Shown: positions 40,715-51,145, numbered from the stretch's first letter. The stretch is DNA of 64,000 nt from Planctomycetota bacterium (GCA_014584345.1 JACTNB010000036.1:248001-312000), one strand, 5' to 3'. Made by a program: numbers and translations. Notes: generated by a model not told the origin, from the sequence alone.

Positions 40715-41674
40715 TCATTCCGGCCCCAGGTGATCCCGGGGGGAGATGGTGGTTCCGCGTAGAAAATCTTCGATATGCATCGGTTTTTTGCCTGCCCGCT
40801 GTACTTCCAGGAGTTGGACTGTCCCCTTGCCGCAGACAACACTCAGGGCATCAGCGGAGTCAGGCAGTAAATCTCCGGGGAGAAGTTGGGCAGAGTGCGA
40901 ATCCGAACCGGGGGCAACCCTCAAAATCAGCAACCGTTCCGGGGGTTTCCCCGACTGGTGCAGGAATGTAAACGCGTTTGGCCAAGGCTGCATGGCGCGG
41001 ATATGGCAATCAATTTCCCGGGGAGTCTGGTTCCAGTCGATGGATCCCTGTTCCTTGCGGATTTTTGGGGCGAGTGTCACCCGGTCGGGATCCTGGGGTA
41101 TCCGTGTTGCGGTTCCCGATTCCAATTGGTCAAGAAAATCGAGAAAAGCGGTGGCCCCCAGCAGGGCCAGGCGATCATGCAGTTGGCCGCTGGTTTCGTC
41201 GGGCAGAATGGGTGTTTCGTGCTGGAGCAGTATCGGGCCCGCATCGAGTTTGGGTTCGATCTGAAAAATGGTGACTCCGGTGGTTTCGTCTCCCTTCCAT
41301 ACGGAGTACTGCACCGGGGCCGCCCCCCGATGTCGCGGGAGGAGCGAGGCATGCAGATTGTATGTTCCCAGGCGGGGGACGCGAATCACGGGATCCTTGA
41401 GAATCTGACCGTAGGCTGCCACCAGCACCACGTCGGGGCGCAGAGCTTGCAATTTGATCAGGGCTTCGTCCGTGTTGATCGAATCGGGTTGCAGCACGGG
41501 CAAGTTCCGCGACAGGGCAAATTCCTTGAGAGGGTGCGGATGGGGTTTGCCACGGGGATTGACCCGATCGGGTTGCGTGATCAGGGCGGCGATCCGATGG
41601 GACGAGTCGACTAGGGCCCGCAGGCTGGGTAAGGCAAATTCGCCAGTCGCCATCATTACCAGATTCAAACTCAT
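40715..41674 (-). CDS. fmt: methionyl-tRNA formyltransferase
   Basis: 319 residues from ATG 41674, with AAGGA upstream. It formylates initiator Met-tRNA using 10-formyl-tetrahydrofolate. The formyltransferase core is clear: NLHASLLPRHRGAAPVQYSV carries the catalytic Asn and His, and TGVTIFQIEPKLDAGPILLQ the Asp. The C-terminal OB-like domain starts near residue 205. It lies to the right of the putative origin and is read toward it. Confidence 0.95.
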   Translation of the reverse strand: MSLNLVMMATGEFALPSLRALVDSSHRIAALITQPDRVNPRGKPHPHPLKEFALSRNLPVLQPDSINTDEALIKLQALRPDVVLVAAYGQILKDPVIRVPRLGTYNLHASLLPRHRGAAPVQYSVWKGDETTGVTIFQIEPKLDAGPILLQHETPILPDETSGQLHDRLALLGATAFLDFLDQLESGTATRIPQDPDRVTLAPKIRKEQGSIDWNQTPREIDCHIRAMQPWPNAFTFLHQSGKPPERLLILRVAPGSDSHSAQLLPGDLLPDSADALSVVCGKGTVQLLEVQRAGKKPMHIEDFLRGTTISPRDHLGPE

Positions 41675-41770
41675 GGTGTTGCAGCATCCTTATTCATCGT
41701 ATCCCGGGCAGCGGAAATCTGTCCGAATGGAATTCTGACGAGTCGCCCGCCGATCGTGCAACCACTCGCC

Positions 41771-41784
41771 GGGGAAAGTTCCCC
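41771..41784. promoter_or_regulatory. GGGGAA-AG-TTCCCC palindrome upstream of ispD
   Basis: A perfect 6-bp inverted repeat with a 2-bp centre, about 20 bp upstream of the ispD -35 candidate and within the fmt/ispD divergent gap. It has the shape of an operator, but no regulator is known. Confidence 0.25.
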
Positions 41785-41802
41785 CGGGAATGGGTGACTC
41801 TG

Positions 41803-41830
41803 TTGTGCTCCGCCGCCGGAATAGGATAAT
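41803..41830 (+). promoter_or_regulatory. sigma70-type promoter for ispD
   Basis: TTGTGC (41803-41808) and GATAAT (41825-41830) are spaced by 16 nt, about 35 nt upstream of ATG 41866. Confidence 0.4.
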
Positions 41831-41865
41831 GCGGGAAATAGGCAAGCATCGAGAGGAGTGCAATC

Positions 41866-42612
41866 ATGACGAAAAAATACGGAGTCATCCTGGCGGCGGC
41901 CGGAAAAAGCACCCGCTTTTCGAAAAATAACCGGAAGAAACCCTTCCTCGATTTACAGGGACGGGCCGTCTGGTTGCGGGCGGTGGAACATTTCGTCAAC
42001 CGACCCGACGTGGCGCAGACCATCGTGGTAATTTCGCCCGAGGACCGCGAATTCTTCGAAATGAAATACCAGGCGAACCTGGCCTTCATGGATATTGAAG
42101 TGATCGATGGCGGAGCCGAACGGGCCGATTCCGTACTTAAGGGGCTTGAAAGAATACGGGCGGATATCGATTTTGTAGCGGTCCATGATGCAGCCCGCCC
42201 CCTGCTGACCAAAAAATGGATCGACCAGGTGTTTCAAGATGCCTCGACTCATGGCGGGGCCATCCTGGCCACTCCCGTGACCAGCACCATCAAGCGTGTA
42301 GAAAATCAAAGTATTCAACAGACCGTCTCGCGGGAAAAACTCTGGCTCGCCCAAACGCCCCAAGTGTTTCGCACGTCCCTGTTGCGCGAAGCCTATGCCC
42401 AGCGGGGCGACTTTCAACCGACCGACGAAGCCCAACTGGTCGAACGCCTGGGCAAGCCGGTGTTTATCACGGAATGCTCGGCGATGAATTTGAAGATCAC
42501 CACCAGCGACGACTTCCGCATGGCCGAGGCCCTGTTAAATGCCCTGCCCAAGGAAAAACTGCCGCGTTCTCTGCACCCATTTGCCGACGAATCGCCCGTG
42601 GACCTGTTTTAA
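41866..42612 (+). CDS. ispD: 2-C-methyl-D-erythritol 4-phosphate cytidylyltransferase
   Basis: 248 residues from ATG 41866, with GAGGAG 8 nt upstream. It makes CDP-ME in the MEP isoprenoid pathway. The nucleotide loop GVILAAAGKSTRF is at about 6-18; DGGAERADSVLKGLE, VHDAARPLL and LAQTPQVFRTSLLREAY are the CTP/MEP-binding blocks; TDEAQLVERLGKPV matches the late domain. Slightly longer than E. coli IspD. A GCGGGG hairpin with no T tract follows the stop (42614-42638). Confidence 0.94.
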   Translation: MTKKYGVILAAAGKSTRFSKNNRKKPFLDLQGRAVWLRAVEHFVNRPDVAQTIVVISPEDREFFEMKYQANLAFMDIEVIDGGAERADSVLKGLERIRADIDFVAVHDAARPLLTKKWIDQVFQDASTHGGAILATPVTSTIKRVENQSIQQTVSREKLWLAQTPQVFRTSLLREAYAQRGDFQPTDEAQLVERLGKPVFITECSAMNLKITTSDDFRMAEALLNALPKEKLPRSLHPFADESPVDLF

Positions 42613-42840
42613 GCCCCGCGGGAATTGTTCATGCGGGGGATTCGTATCATAAAAAGCCGGGAAATGGACCAATGCATCCGTGCCAGCCGCTGTTGCCTTT
42701 ATCCGTCCAAGGGTGATTCCCGCAGCGTACAGGCGCACCCGCGCCCGGTTCCTGAAAAATCGAATGTGTTTCATCCCACGACCAGCGCGGACTTCAGCTT
42801 ATTCTCGCGGAAACTGAACCTACAACAGAAAGCCACTTCG

Positions 42841-44874
42841 ATGTTCCGTTCTCGAACCCATGGATTGCCCGTCCTGTTGCTGTCGGCTTGGGTGTGGACC
42901 TGCCTGGTGGCGACCGGCACGGGACAGGAGATCGATCCCGCCCAGTTGGAGGCACTTTCAGCAAGGCAACAAGCCCTGCAACGGGAATTGATCGGCTTGC
43001 AGGAAGAGTGGCTTCGGCAAGGCACCCAGCACGGCATCCATTACGGCGTGAATGGCGAGGAGGCGATCTCGGACATAGCAGACATCGCCGTGCATTTGAA
43101 GGCCATTGAATGGATTGTGCGGCACGTCGAGTTCGATAAGAAAGCTACCTTCAAACAGGCCGAGCAGGTGCTCGAAGCAGGGGCGGCACTACTCCAGCAG
43201 TTGCAGTCCGGGGCAGGGCGGTCCTATCTCCCGGGGAGCCAGATTGCAGGTTACGTTTCCGCCGTCGATCATTCCGTGCAACCGTATGCGGTCTCCCTGC
43301 CCGCCGATTTTCCGCTGGACGGGTCTCGCGCCCAGCGTTATCCCCTGTATGTCGTGCTGCATGGCCGGGGGGGAATGAACGAAGTCGGATTCATCGCCAG
43401 GCATCGCAACAAGCCCCCCGCCGAGGGACAACAGTGGATTCAAATCGATGTGTTTGGCCGCATCGACAATGCCTATCGCTGGGCAGGTGAAACGGATGTG
43501 TTCGAAGCGATTCGCGACGTTTCGCGACGGTTTCCCATCGACGAAGCCCGCGTGACCTTGTGGGGCTTTTCCATGGGTGGGGCGGGAGCCTGGCATCTGG
43601 GTTTGCAGTATCCCGATCGCTGGGCCTCCATAGGAGCCGGCGCGGGCTTTGTCGATTTCTACAAGTACCAGAAAAAGACGGAACTTCTCCCCGCGTATCA
43701 GCACTCCGCCCTGTCGATTTACGACACCGAAAAATATGCCCGGAATCTGGCAAACGTCAACTTTGTGACCTACGGCGGCGATCAGGATCCGCAGATCGCC
43801 TCCAGCCAGATCATGGTGGCCGCGGCGGAAAAGTATGGAATCCCAGTCAAGTTCATCGTGGGCCGCGATGCCGGGCATAAATTCACACCGGAAGCCTCGC
43901 GGGAATTTCAGGAGTACCTTTGGCAACACAACCAGGCCGGCAAGCCGCGCTATCCCGGACCACGGGAAATTCGGTTTGTCACCTACACTCCCAAATACAA
44001 CGAATGTTACTGGTTGCGAATCGAAGAACTCGAAGAAATGTACCAGGAAACGATCGTGGAATCGAAATACGACGCCGATTCCGGAACGCTCTTGCTCGAA
44101 ACTCAAAATGTGGCGCTGGTTCACCTCAGCCGCGATATCGCCGATCAGGTGGCCTTCGACGGCGAACCCCCGCTCCCCCTCGGGGATGCCGCTGAGGGAC
44201 TGCTCCCCGGGGTGCATTTCCAGAAACGGGATGCCGGCTGGGAAGTGTTAAGCTACGACGATTCGCGGGCCTACCAGGAAGGGAATCCCGATCGCAAGAT
44301 CAAGAATCTGCAAGGCCCCATTGACGATGCCTTCATGCAACCCTTCCTCTGTGTGCGGGGGACCGGTAAACCCTGGTCCGAACCACACGAAGCCTGGGCC
44401 CAGTGGACCCTGAACCGCTTTGAGCGGGAATTCGACAAATGGATGCGGGGCAAAATCCGCATCGTGAACGATACCGAGGTCACACCCGACATGATCAGCC
44501 GCTACCATCTGATTCTGTTTGGAGATCCCGGCTCGAACGCGCTGATCGCCCGCATGCAAGCCGGCCTTCCACTCCAGTGGAGTCCGCAAGGGTATGAACT
44601 GGCAGGCCAGGCGTGGTCGCACGCGGATCATGGCGTGGCCTTGATCTACCCGAATCCGTTGAATCGCCGGAAATATGTCGTTCTGAATTCGGGCATGACC
44701 ACCCACGAACAGGATTTCAAGGCAAGTAATGCCTGGTTGTTTCCCAAGCTGGGAGATGTCGCGGTGATCCACTTCGAGCAGCAATCGCCCACGCCGCCGG
44801 CTGCGACCCATGTGGAAACCGTTGCCTGGGCGGCCCTGTTCGATGCCAACTGGGAACTGCCGGAGACCCCCTGA
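42841..44874 (+). CDS. secreted alpha/beta hydrolase (prolyl-oligopeptidase/esterase type)
   Basis: 677 residues from ATG 42841; the frame upstream to 42625 is unlikely coding. A signal peptide ([20 protein letters not shown]) is followed by a helical coiled region. The hydrolase core has YVVLHGRGG (oxyanion side), the nucleophile elbow [13 protein letters not shown] (GxSxG), and a catalytic His candidate in VGRDAGHKF. The segment from ~370 ([18 protein letters not shown]) to the end is a planctomycete-typical C-terminal extension ([19 protein letters not shown]). Probably a periplasmic or surface carboxylesterase/peptidase acting on a biopolymer; substrate unknown. Confidence 0.8.
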   Translation: MFRSRTHGLPVLLLSAWVWTCLVATGTGQEIDPAQLEALSARQQALQRELIGLQEEWLRQGTQHGIHYGVNGEEAISDIADIAVHLKAIEWIVRHVEFDKKATFKQAEQVLEAGAALLQQLQSGAGRSYLPGSQIAGYVSAVDHSVQPYAVSLPADFPLDGSRAQRYPLYVVLHGRGGMNEVGFIARHRNKPPAEGQQWIQIDVFGRIDNAYRWAGETDVFEAIRDVSRRFPIDEARVTLWGFSMGGAGAWHLGLQYPDRWASIGAGAGFVDFYKYQKKTELLPAYQHSALSIYDTEKYARNLANVNFVTYGGDQDPQIASSQIMVAAAEKYGIPVKFIVGRDAGHKFTPEASREFQEYLWQHNQAGKPRYPGPREIRFVTYTPKYNECYWLRIEELEEMYQETIVESKYDADSGTLLLETQNVALVHLSRDIADQVAFDGEPPLPLGDAAEGLLPGVHFQKRDAGWEVLSYDDSRAYQEGNPDRKIKNLQGPIDDAFMQPFLCVRGTGKPWSEPHEAWAQWTLNRFEREFDKWMRGKIRIVNDTEVTPDMISRYHLILFGDPGSNALIARMQAGLPLQWSPQGYELAGQAWSHADHGVALIYPNPLNRRKYVVLNSGMTTHEQDFKASNAWLFPKLGDVAVIHFEQQSPTPPAATHVETVAWAALFDANWELPETP

Positions 44875-44957
44875 TCGGAGCAGTCCGCCGCGGGCCGGGG
44901 TGTCCCGACAGGGGAGAAAATTCCAGCGAAAGCAAGGATCGTTTCCGAACGGACGTT

Positions 44958-44986
44958 TTGAGGATCCACGGCTATTCGTTTAGAAT
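44958..44986 (+). promoter_or_regulatory. sigma70-type promoter for the 45.1-kb oxidoreductase
   Basis: TTGAGG (44958-44963) and TAGAAT (44981-44986) are spaced by exactly 17 nt, leaving a leader of about 120 nt. Confidence 0.45.
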
Positions 44987-45113
44987 GAGAAGTTGCAGGG
45001 GTCAGGGAAATGCCAGCTCGCGTAAATCCCCGAGATTGGAACAGGGCCGTTCACGTTCCCCTTCCCGGATAGAAGACTACACCCGTTCGATTTCGCACAA
45101 AGGAACTCGTCAG

Positions 45114-46484
45114 ATGTCAAGAACACAGCAAGCAACGCGTCGTCAGTTTCTCCAGAGCGTGGCGGCCGTGGGGGCCGCCAGCGTCCTGTGTCCCGCTCCA
45201 GGGCGAGCCTTCGGGTATGAGTCCCCCAACGAGCGTCCGGTGTTTGCCACCATCGGGCTGCGGAATCAGGGGTGGGCCATCACCAGCAAATCGTTTCGAT
45301 TTGCCGATTTCGCCGCCCTCGCTGATGTCGATGCAAATGTGCTGGGAGAAAATGTCGGGAAGGTGGAGAAAGCCCAGGGCAAGGCCCCCGAGGCCTACAA
45401 GGACTATCGGAAAATTCTCGATCGCAAGGATATCGACGCCGTCATGATCGCCACCCCGGATCACTGGCACACGAAGATCGCGGTCGAGGCCATGTACGCG
45501 GGCAAGGACGTCTACTGTGAAAAACCGCTGACCTTGACCATTGACGAAGGAAAACTGATAGAAAAGGTCGTCAAGGAAACCGGTCGCGTCTTCCAGGTGG
45601 GCACGATGCAGCGAACGGAGTCGGGGGAGCGATTTTTGCAGGCGATTGCCCTGGTGAAGGCGGGCCGGATCGGCACCGTGAAGAAAGTGACGTGCGGCAT
45701 CAACGGCATGGAAGCCTCGCCGGTGATTCCGGTGGCGCCCGTGCCCGAAGGACTCGATTGGGATTTCTGGCTCGGACCAGCCCCCAAGGTTGCCTATCGG
45801 GCTCTCCCGGAACTCCGCGTGGGATACGGGGGTGGCGTTCCGCTCTTCAGCAATGCGCACTACTCCTTCCGCAACTGGCATGAATACTCCGGCGGGAAAT
45901 TAACGGACTGGGGCGCGCATCATGTCGACATTGCCTGCTGGGCACTGGGCGCCACCGATACGGGCCCCAGCAAGGTGACGCCGCTCGATTACAGTTTGCC
46001 AGTCGAGTACAAGGATGGGCATCCCGTCGTCGACGATCGGTACAATGCCGCGACTCGGTTCAATATCCGCGTCGAAATGCCGGAGAACGTGGAAATGATC
46101 ATCACGAGCGAAGGGGACAACGGCATTCTCTTCGAAGGGACGGAAGGCCGCTTTTTTGTCAATCGTGGCAAAATTACCGGCAAGCCCGTGGAGGACCTGC
46201 GGGACAAACCCCTGCCGGAAGGTGCCATCGAAGAAATTTACGGTGGAAAGGTGAGCGCGAATCACACGGCGAACTTCATCGAAGCCATGAAATCTCGCAA
46301 ACAACCAATTTCCGATGTCTGGTCGCATAACCGCATGCTCGAAATCTGCCACCTCTCGAACATCGCCATGCGCTTGGGCCGCGAACTCAAGTGGGATCCA
46401 AAAACCCGCGAAATCGTCGGCGATGCCCAGGCAAATACATTCCTGGCTCGGGAATACCGCAAAGGCTTCGAAATCAACATGTAG
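45114..46484 (+). CDS. Tat-exported Gfo/Idh/MocA oxidoreductase
   Basis: 456 residues from ATG 45114, with AAGGA 9 nt upstream. Twin-arginine-type signal [18 protein letters not shown]. The Rossmann region is [13 protein letters not shown], with [14 protein letters not shown] for the conserved lysine and [16 protein letters not shown] in the catalytic domain. Paralogue of the 17.7-kb and other oxidoreductases in the window. Substrate unknown, probably a sugar. A perfect hairpin follows the stop. Confidence 0.9.
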   Translation: MSRTQQATRRQFLQSVAAVGAASVLCPAPGRAFGYESPNERPVFATIGLRNQGWAITSKSFRFADFAALADVDANVLGENVGKVEKAQGKAPEAYKDYRKILDRKDIDAVMIATPDHWHTKIAVEAMYAGKDVYCEKPLTLTIDEGKLIEKVVKETGRVFQVGTMQRTESGERFLQAIALVKAGRIGTVKKVTCGINGMEASPVIPVAPVPEGLDWDFWLGPAPKVAYRALPELRVGYGGGVPLFSNAHYSFRNWHEYSGGKLTDWGAHHVDIACWALGATDTGPSKVTPLDYSLPVEYKDGHPVVDDRYNAATRFNIRVEMPENVEMIITSEGDNGILFEGTEGRFFVNRGKITGKPVEDLRDKPLPEGAIEEIYGGKVSANHTANFIEAMKSRKQPISDVWSHNRMLEICHLSNIAMRLGRELKWDPKTREIVGDAQANTFLAREYRKGFEINM

Positions 46485-46497
46485 TCCCCGGCCGATT

Positions 46498-46527
46498 CCG
46501 TCCTGCAATGCCACCATTGCAGGACGG
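46498..46527. terminator. 13-bp perfect hairpin between oxidoreductase and tRNA-Leu
   Basis: CCGTCCTGCAATG (46498-46510) pairs perfectly with 46515-46527 over a 4-nt loop, 13 bp after the stop. There is no T tract on the plus strand. Likely a bidirectional terminator between convergent units. Confidence 0.55.
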
Positions 46528-46560
46528 TCTCCCAGACACCGTATGCCCTTACACACCAAG

Positions 46561-46646
<86 letters not shown>

Positions 46647-46861
46647 TGTGTGTATTGCGGTTATTCTTTGGTGCCCCCTCCGCGTGAAATGGGGACGGCA
46701 TATGTTCCGTCCGTCTGGCACCGTGCGCGTTCGCCAATCCTGGTTGCAACCCTTCCCGGCGCGGGAATGCTGCGTGGCGATGTCAGGGTCTGATGCTATA
46801 GGACAGCGGAGGGGAAATCAAGGTTCGTCGAGGGGGCCGTATCATGGGAGGGTGTGTGTAC

Positions 46862-47221
46862 TCAATCGAAATGTTCGTCTGCAGGGTCGAACTTAGGGAA
46901 CACAATGTTGAGAATTTTCATTTCTCCGCGGGCACAATGGCGTACGCCGGGAGGGATCTGGATGCATAGTCCGGGTTTGAGCGGAATGCGCGTGTCGTCC
47001 AGTTCGAGTTCCGCGTCCGCCGCGCATTCCAGGATGTAGTAGGTTTCGGTCAGCGTTTTATGATAATGCTTACGGGCGTTCACGGAGATTTCCGTGAGAT
47101 GAATCGTCCCCGGAAAATCGGCGACCTCCGCAAAGGCACGGCGGGCCGTGCCACAGGGGCAGGGAACCCCGGGAACGGTGCTGAAATCCACGATGCGCGG
47201 TTGTGGCGTGGTCAGGGTCAT
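46862..47221 (-). CDS. cupin-domain protein
   Basis: 119 residues from ATG 47221, with GAGGA about 10 nt upstream. A small single-domain cupin: KHYHKTLTETYYILEC is motif 1 (His, His, Glu), and GLCIQIPPGVRHCARG motif 2 with its His, so a metal site is complete. It starts 13 bp after the stop of the HEPN-type gene, so both are probably one transcript. Such cupins may act as isomerases, dioxygenases or sugar sensors; no assignment is possible. Confidence 0.87.
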   Translation of the reverse strand: MTLTTPQPRIVDFSTVPGVPCPCGTARRAFAEVADFPGTIHLTEISVNARKHYHKTLTETYYILECAADAELELDDTRIPLKPGLCIQIPPGVRHCARGEMKILNIVFPKFDPADEHFD

Positions 47222-47234
47222 GTTCGGGGGGTCC

Positions 47235-48035
47235 TCAATTGTGCTTGGCGGCACAGTAGGGGCAGTCGGGAGTGTAGATGATGCGAAAGCAGCGGCGGCA
47301 TTCCCGGGGTCCATAGACGATCGGTTCCGTGCGGAGCCGCTGATAGATCAGATAGATAAAGACAATCACCACAAAGGAGGCCAGCAGGTAGCTGCTGGAG
47401 GCCCAGGAAAGGATCATCTGAGCGACAATGGCGATGCAGCAGACGGCATACACGCCGATGGTCCACCACTTGTTCTGCAGATTGTGGCGGCTTCGTTGCT
47501 GTTCGTTGATTTTATTGGAGAACTCCCGTTCCAGCAGTTCCTGCTTGGAATCGTAGATTTCCTGCGAGAGTTCGTCGCAACCGATGGCGGTGAGCAAGCG
47601 GGCGATACTGTCGAGCACGCGGTAGGTATCGTCGAAATTGAGTTGTCGCTGATGGGCCCAGCGGTTGCGGAATTCTCGCAATTCACTGATAAGCGAACGT
47701 TCGTAATGTCCCAAGTGCTGGCGAAAGACGGCGTTCCACTGGTCCCACATCACGGTGAGCGTGGAATGGGCATCCCAAACGAATTCCTCGTCGTGAGATC
47801 CGGATTGTTCGCGGGGACGGCGAAAACTGGACTTGGCGTAGCGCTGCCACTCGTCATGGAAAACCACTCGGAGTTTCGATTCCGCATAGGGGGCCAATCC
47901 CCGGGTCAGCGTATCCAGCGCATCGCGTACGTAGTCCCTGGGCATGCCGGTCCGTTCGGGCAGAACGGAATCCTTTCCGCGCGGCGTGGCCGCAACGGGG
48001 GGCGAATCTTCCGTCATGTCGATCGTGCGGGCCAT
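47235..48035 (-). CDS. membrane-anchored Swt1-type HEPN protein with C-terminal zinc ribbon
   Basis: 266 residues. Residues ~35-175 have the Swt1-type HEPN pattern: DALDTLTRGLAPYAESKL, a Trp-rich VMWDQWNAVFRQHLG, then LREFRNRWAHQ, whose RNxxxH is the HEPN active-site motif. Two membrane helices at about 190-232 follow (WWTIGVYAVCCIAIVAQMI; LLASFVVIVFIYLIY). The tail is a CxxC-CxxC zinc ribbon (CRRCFRI...CPYC). HEPN domains are often RNases in toxin or defence systems, but no partner antitoxin is adjacent. Upstream of the cupin gene, 13 bp apart. Function unproven. Confidence 0.72.
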   Translation of the reverse strand: MARTIDMTEDSPPVAATPRGKDSVLPERTGMPRDYVRDALDTLTRGLAPYAESKLRVVFHDEWQRYAKSSFRRPREQSGSHDEEFVWDAHSTLTVMWDQWNAVFRQHLGHYERSLISELREFRNRWAHQRQLNFDDTYRVLDSIARLLTAIGCDELSQEIYDSKQELLEREFSNKINEQQRSRHNLQNKWWTIGVYAVCCIAIVAQMILSWASSSYLLASFVVIVFIYLIYQRLRTEPIVYGPRECRRCFRIIYTPDCPYCAAKHN

Positions 48036-48322
48036 TTGGGGGCGTGCTGTTTGATGCTGGGGGAGAATCGATTAAGAGATATTCGTGCTTAGTAGCTTAG
48101 TAACAGTTTGGTTTTGGCCTGTGTGCCGTTGGCATCGGCCGTGCAACCCCCTGTTGATGCAAAAATCCCACCAGTCCTGACAGGTCCAGTGGAACTCGAA
48201 TTCCTGGTCGCGGTGGACCACCAGGGATGCCTCTCGCATTCATGGTGGTCCGGAAATTGTTCCGGGAATGCCTGCCCTGGCCCCTAGCCTTTGTACACAG
48301 TAACGTAAAAACTCGAATCTTG

Positions 48323-49306
48323 TCAGCGTGCGATACTGAAATCGACAATCAACGGGCGATGATCGGACAAACCCGACCAGCCTGGAATACAGGTATGAAA
48401 TGTCAGGTGATTCCCCCAGACCTGATCGATCGTAAGGACCGGCAAGGGTACAGGCCAAGTAGGAGCGAATCCCGTCCCGGCGACATCGAAGGCATTCTCA
48501 AGTTGGCGTTGCAGGGGTTGTAACAACAGGGAATCCCGTGGTGTATTGAAATCCCCAGCGACCAGCAAGGGGCTATTGCCTTTCCCCTGCACGATTTCCG
48601 TGACTCGGGAGAGGGACGGTTCGCGCGAGAAGGATGGCCTTCCCTGGATATCGACAATCATCACCGTCAAGCGTTCCTCGTCAAGAGCCAGCTCGACCTC
48701 GCGCAGGCGGCTGCCATGGGGTAAATCAAACGCCCGGACGTGGCCCGCCACGCCTTTTGTCAGCAACAGAATTTCACCTCCCAGAAAGGTAAGTTCGTAT
48801 TCCGGGAAGTATTTATTCCAGACAGCTCGCAAATCTTCGGTGGCAGGGCCCGCTTCAACCAGGGTGATGATGTCGGGCTCGTGCCGCAGAATCTCCTCGG
48901 CAAGCAGACTTACCCGATGATCCAGATGGCTGACATTCCAGTACAGCAGGCGATGCATTCGAGGGGCTGTCGTTGCGGTGGTGATGGCCTCGGGCGACGA
49001 ATCTTCGGTGAGTCGGGGTGGTTGCGAACCGGCACAGTGCGGCAGAATCAACGCCAGCAACGCCCAACTGGCGGCCCCCCGGCGGTGGCCCGCCAGCACC
49101 GCCAGCAATGAAATCCCTAGCGCCGTCACGAACAATAAAGGGCCTGGGGTGGCATAGTAGAGCAAATCCACCTGTCGGAAGCCGGAGATATCCCGGAAGA
49201 CTAGCCGGATCATCGCCGCCAGCAGCCAGCCCGAAGCCAGCAGCAGGAACAGGCAGTAAGACCTTGGGGGTCGTCGGAGGTGGCGGCTACGATGTAATAG
49301 CGACAT
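48323..49306 (-). CDS. membrane-anchored endonuclease/exonuclease/phosphatase-fold protein
   Basis: 327 residues from ATG 49306 (an upstream TTG exists). Three N-terminal membrane segments at about 16-36, 48-73 and 80-95, then the EEP domain: LLYWNVSHLDHR, IITLVEAGP (Glu), LLVAGDFNTPRDS (GDFN) and LSDHRPLIVDFSIA (SDH). All catalytic elements of the DNase I/sphingomyelinase-like fold are present. With its domain outside the membrane it is more likely a phosphodiesterase or nuclease in the periplasm than a repair enzyme. Monocistronic. Confidence 0.87.
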   Translation of the reverse strand: MSLLHRSRHLRRPPRSYCLFLLLASGWLLAAMIRLVFRDISGFRQVDLLYYATPGPLLFVTALGISLLAVLAGHRRGAASWALLALILPHCAGSQPPRLTEDSSPEAITTATTAPRMHRLLYWNVSHLDHRVSLLAEEILRHEPDIITLVEAGPATEDLRAVWNKYFPEYELTFLGGEILLLTKGVAGHVRAFDLPHGSRLREVELALDEERLTVMIVDIQGRPSFSREPSLSRVTEIVQGKGNSPLLVAGDFNTPRDSLLLQPLQRQLENAFDVAGTGFAPTWPVPLPVLTIDQVWGNHLTFHTCIPGWSGLSDHRPLIVDFSIAR

Positions 49307-49621
49307 GGAGCAATACAACCGTCTGTCGGGAAAACTGACGGAAACACCCGTTTCGTGCCGGATGCTATCCGAAAGACCATCAAGAAGATGGAATGTCTGA
49401 GCCGACGTCCAGTGTCGTCCAATCCGATATCAACCTGAATATGATTCTGGTCTTCCTTGCGTCGACCAGAGATGCAGCCCTATTCCATCCCGCATCAAGA
49501 ATACCAGGGATTCCGTGCCAGGATCGATAGTTTTAGCCCGATTTTGTAAAAACCATCCATATTTCAGTAGTATCTTCGGCCATCTCCTCCGCGCGTCTTA
49601 AGGACATCTGCCGAGGTGGCG
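49307..49621. other. 315-bp intergenic region, nothing recognised
   Basis: Both flanking genes are on the minus strand. No gene, RNA or clear terminator was seen. Confidence 0.35.
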
Positions 49622-51055
49622 TTATGCCAGTATTTCCGGAACGACGTGGCCGTGAATATCTGTCAACCGGTAGTCGCGTCCGGAATAGCGGTAGGTGAGC
49701 CGTTCGTGATCGAAACCGAGCAGATGCAGGATGGTTGCCTGCAAATCATGCACGTGGACTTTGTTTTCGACCGCCTTGAAGCCAAATTCATCGGTCGCTC
49801 CGTGAACAAAGCCTCCTTTCACGCCTCCGCCGGCCAACCACGCCGTGAAACCATAGTGGTTATGGTCGCGGCCATTGATTTTCCCCGCGTTGGCCCCGGG
49901 TGTGGGGAGTTCCACCACGGGGGTACGGCCAAATTCCCCACTGCAGACCACCAGGGTTTGATCGAGCAGGCCCCGTTGCTTTAAGTCCTTGAGCAGGGCG
50001 GCGATCGGTTGATCGCATTGTTTGGCGAGGCTGGCGTGGTTTTTCGCCAAGTCGTCGTGGTTGTCCCAGGGTTGTCCCTGTCCGTGCCAGAGTTGCACAA
50101 ATCTGACTCCCCGTTCCACCAGACGCCGGGCAATCAGGCACTGCCGCGCATGTACGCCTGTGCCGTACATCTCCTGGATGTGCTGTGGTTCGCGCTGAAT
50201 ATCGAAGGCGTCGGTCGCCTCCATCTGCATGCGATAGGCGAGTTCGAACGACTGGATGCGGGCATCCAGTTGGGCGTCGTCCTTGCGGGGGGCAAAGTGC
50301 CGCTGATTCAGTTGCTGCAACAGATCGAGTTGCGCCCGTTGCCGATCCAGCGGGAGGCGACTGTTCTGGATATGTTCGATCAGTTGTTCCACCTTTTCGG
50401 CTTTAGGGTCGATATGCGTCCCCTGAAAGACTCCTGGCAGGAACGCGGAACGCCAATTCGCCGATTCCGTGATGGGATAACCGCCGGGGCACATCACTAT
50501 AAAGCCAGGCAGGTTCTGGTTTTCGGTACCCATGCCGTACGTCACCCAGGCTCCCATGCTGGGACGGGGTTGCCGTGCTTCGCCGCAGTTCATCAGCATC
50601 AGGGATGGTTCGTGATTGGGGACATCGGCATGCATCGAGCGAATGAAGGTCATGTCGTCCACGCATTCCGCCAGGTGCGGAAAAATCTCGCTGACTTCGA
50701 TGCCGCTTTCACCATACTTTTTGAAGGAGTAGGGGGAAGGCATGACGCCTCCGGTTTTCCGCTCGGTTTTCAGGTTTCCCCCCTCCAGGGATTTTCCATC
50801 CCACTTTTTGAGTTCGGGCTTGTGATCGAAGGTATCGACCTGCGAGGCGCCTCCATTCAGAAAGATGTGAATGACGTGCTTGGCTCGTCCGGGAAAATGG
50901 GGCTGGCGGGGAGCCATCGGATTTTCCGCGGCGGCATGGGCCACGGAACCTGGTGAGAGTTGTTCGTGCATCAGGGTGGCGAAGGTCAGCGCGCCAAAGC
51001 CCATGCCGCAACGTCGCAGCATGTCCCGGCGGAGCAGGGGGGAGGGCGTGTTCAT
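49622..51055 (-). CDS. DUF1501 family exported protein
   Basis: 477 residues from ATG 51055, with AAGG upstream. Twin-arginine-type N-terminus (LRRDMLRRCGMGFGALTF), then HIFLNGGASQVDTFDHKPEL, MGAWVTYGMGTENQNLPGF, GVRFVQLWHGQ, SGEFGRTPVVEL and GRDHNHYGFTAW, the hallmarks of DUF1501 (alkaline-phosphatase/sulfatase-related fold with Asp/His metal positions). It lies 90 bp downstream of the PSD1 gene on the same strand, the standard planctomycete pairing. The pair is thought to act in the periplasm, possibly on sulfated polysaccharides; not proven. Confidence 0.93.
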   Translation of the reverse strand: MNTPSPLLRRDMLRRCGMGFGALTFATLMHEQLSPGSVAHAAAENPMAPRQPHFPGRAKHVIHIFLNGGASQVDTFDHKPELKKWDGKSLEGGNLKTERKTGGVMPSPYSFKKYGESGIEVSEIFPHLAECVDDMTFIRSMHADVPNHEPSLMLMNCGEARQPRPSMGAWVTYGMGTENQNLPGFIVMCPGGYPITESANWRSAFLPGVFQGTHIDPKAEKVEQLIEHIQNSRLPLDRQRAQLDLLQQLNQRHFAPRKDDAQLDARIQSFELAYRMQMEATDAFDIQREPQHIQEMYGTGVHARQCLIARRLVERGVRFVQLWHGQGQPWDNHDDLAKNHASLAKQCDQPIAALLKDLKQRGLLDQTLVVCSGEFGRTPVVELPTPGANAGKINGRDHNHYGFTAWLAGGGVKGGFVHGATDEFGFKAVENKVHVHDLQATILHLLGFDHERLTYRYSGRDYRLTDIHGHVVPEILA

Positions 51056-51145
51056 GATTCGAGGCCTTTATTGCCAGAGGTCTGGCATGTGCCAGGGGGA
51101 ATGTCTTGGAATCTCTCGTAAAAGGTGCCGTTACCTGCGAAGCGA

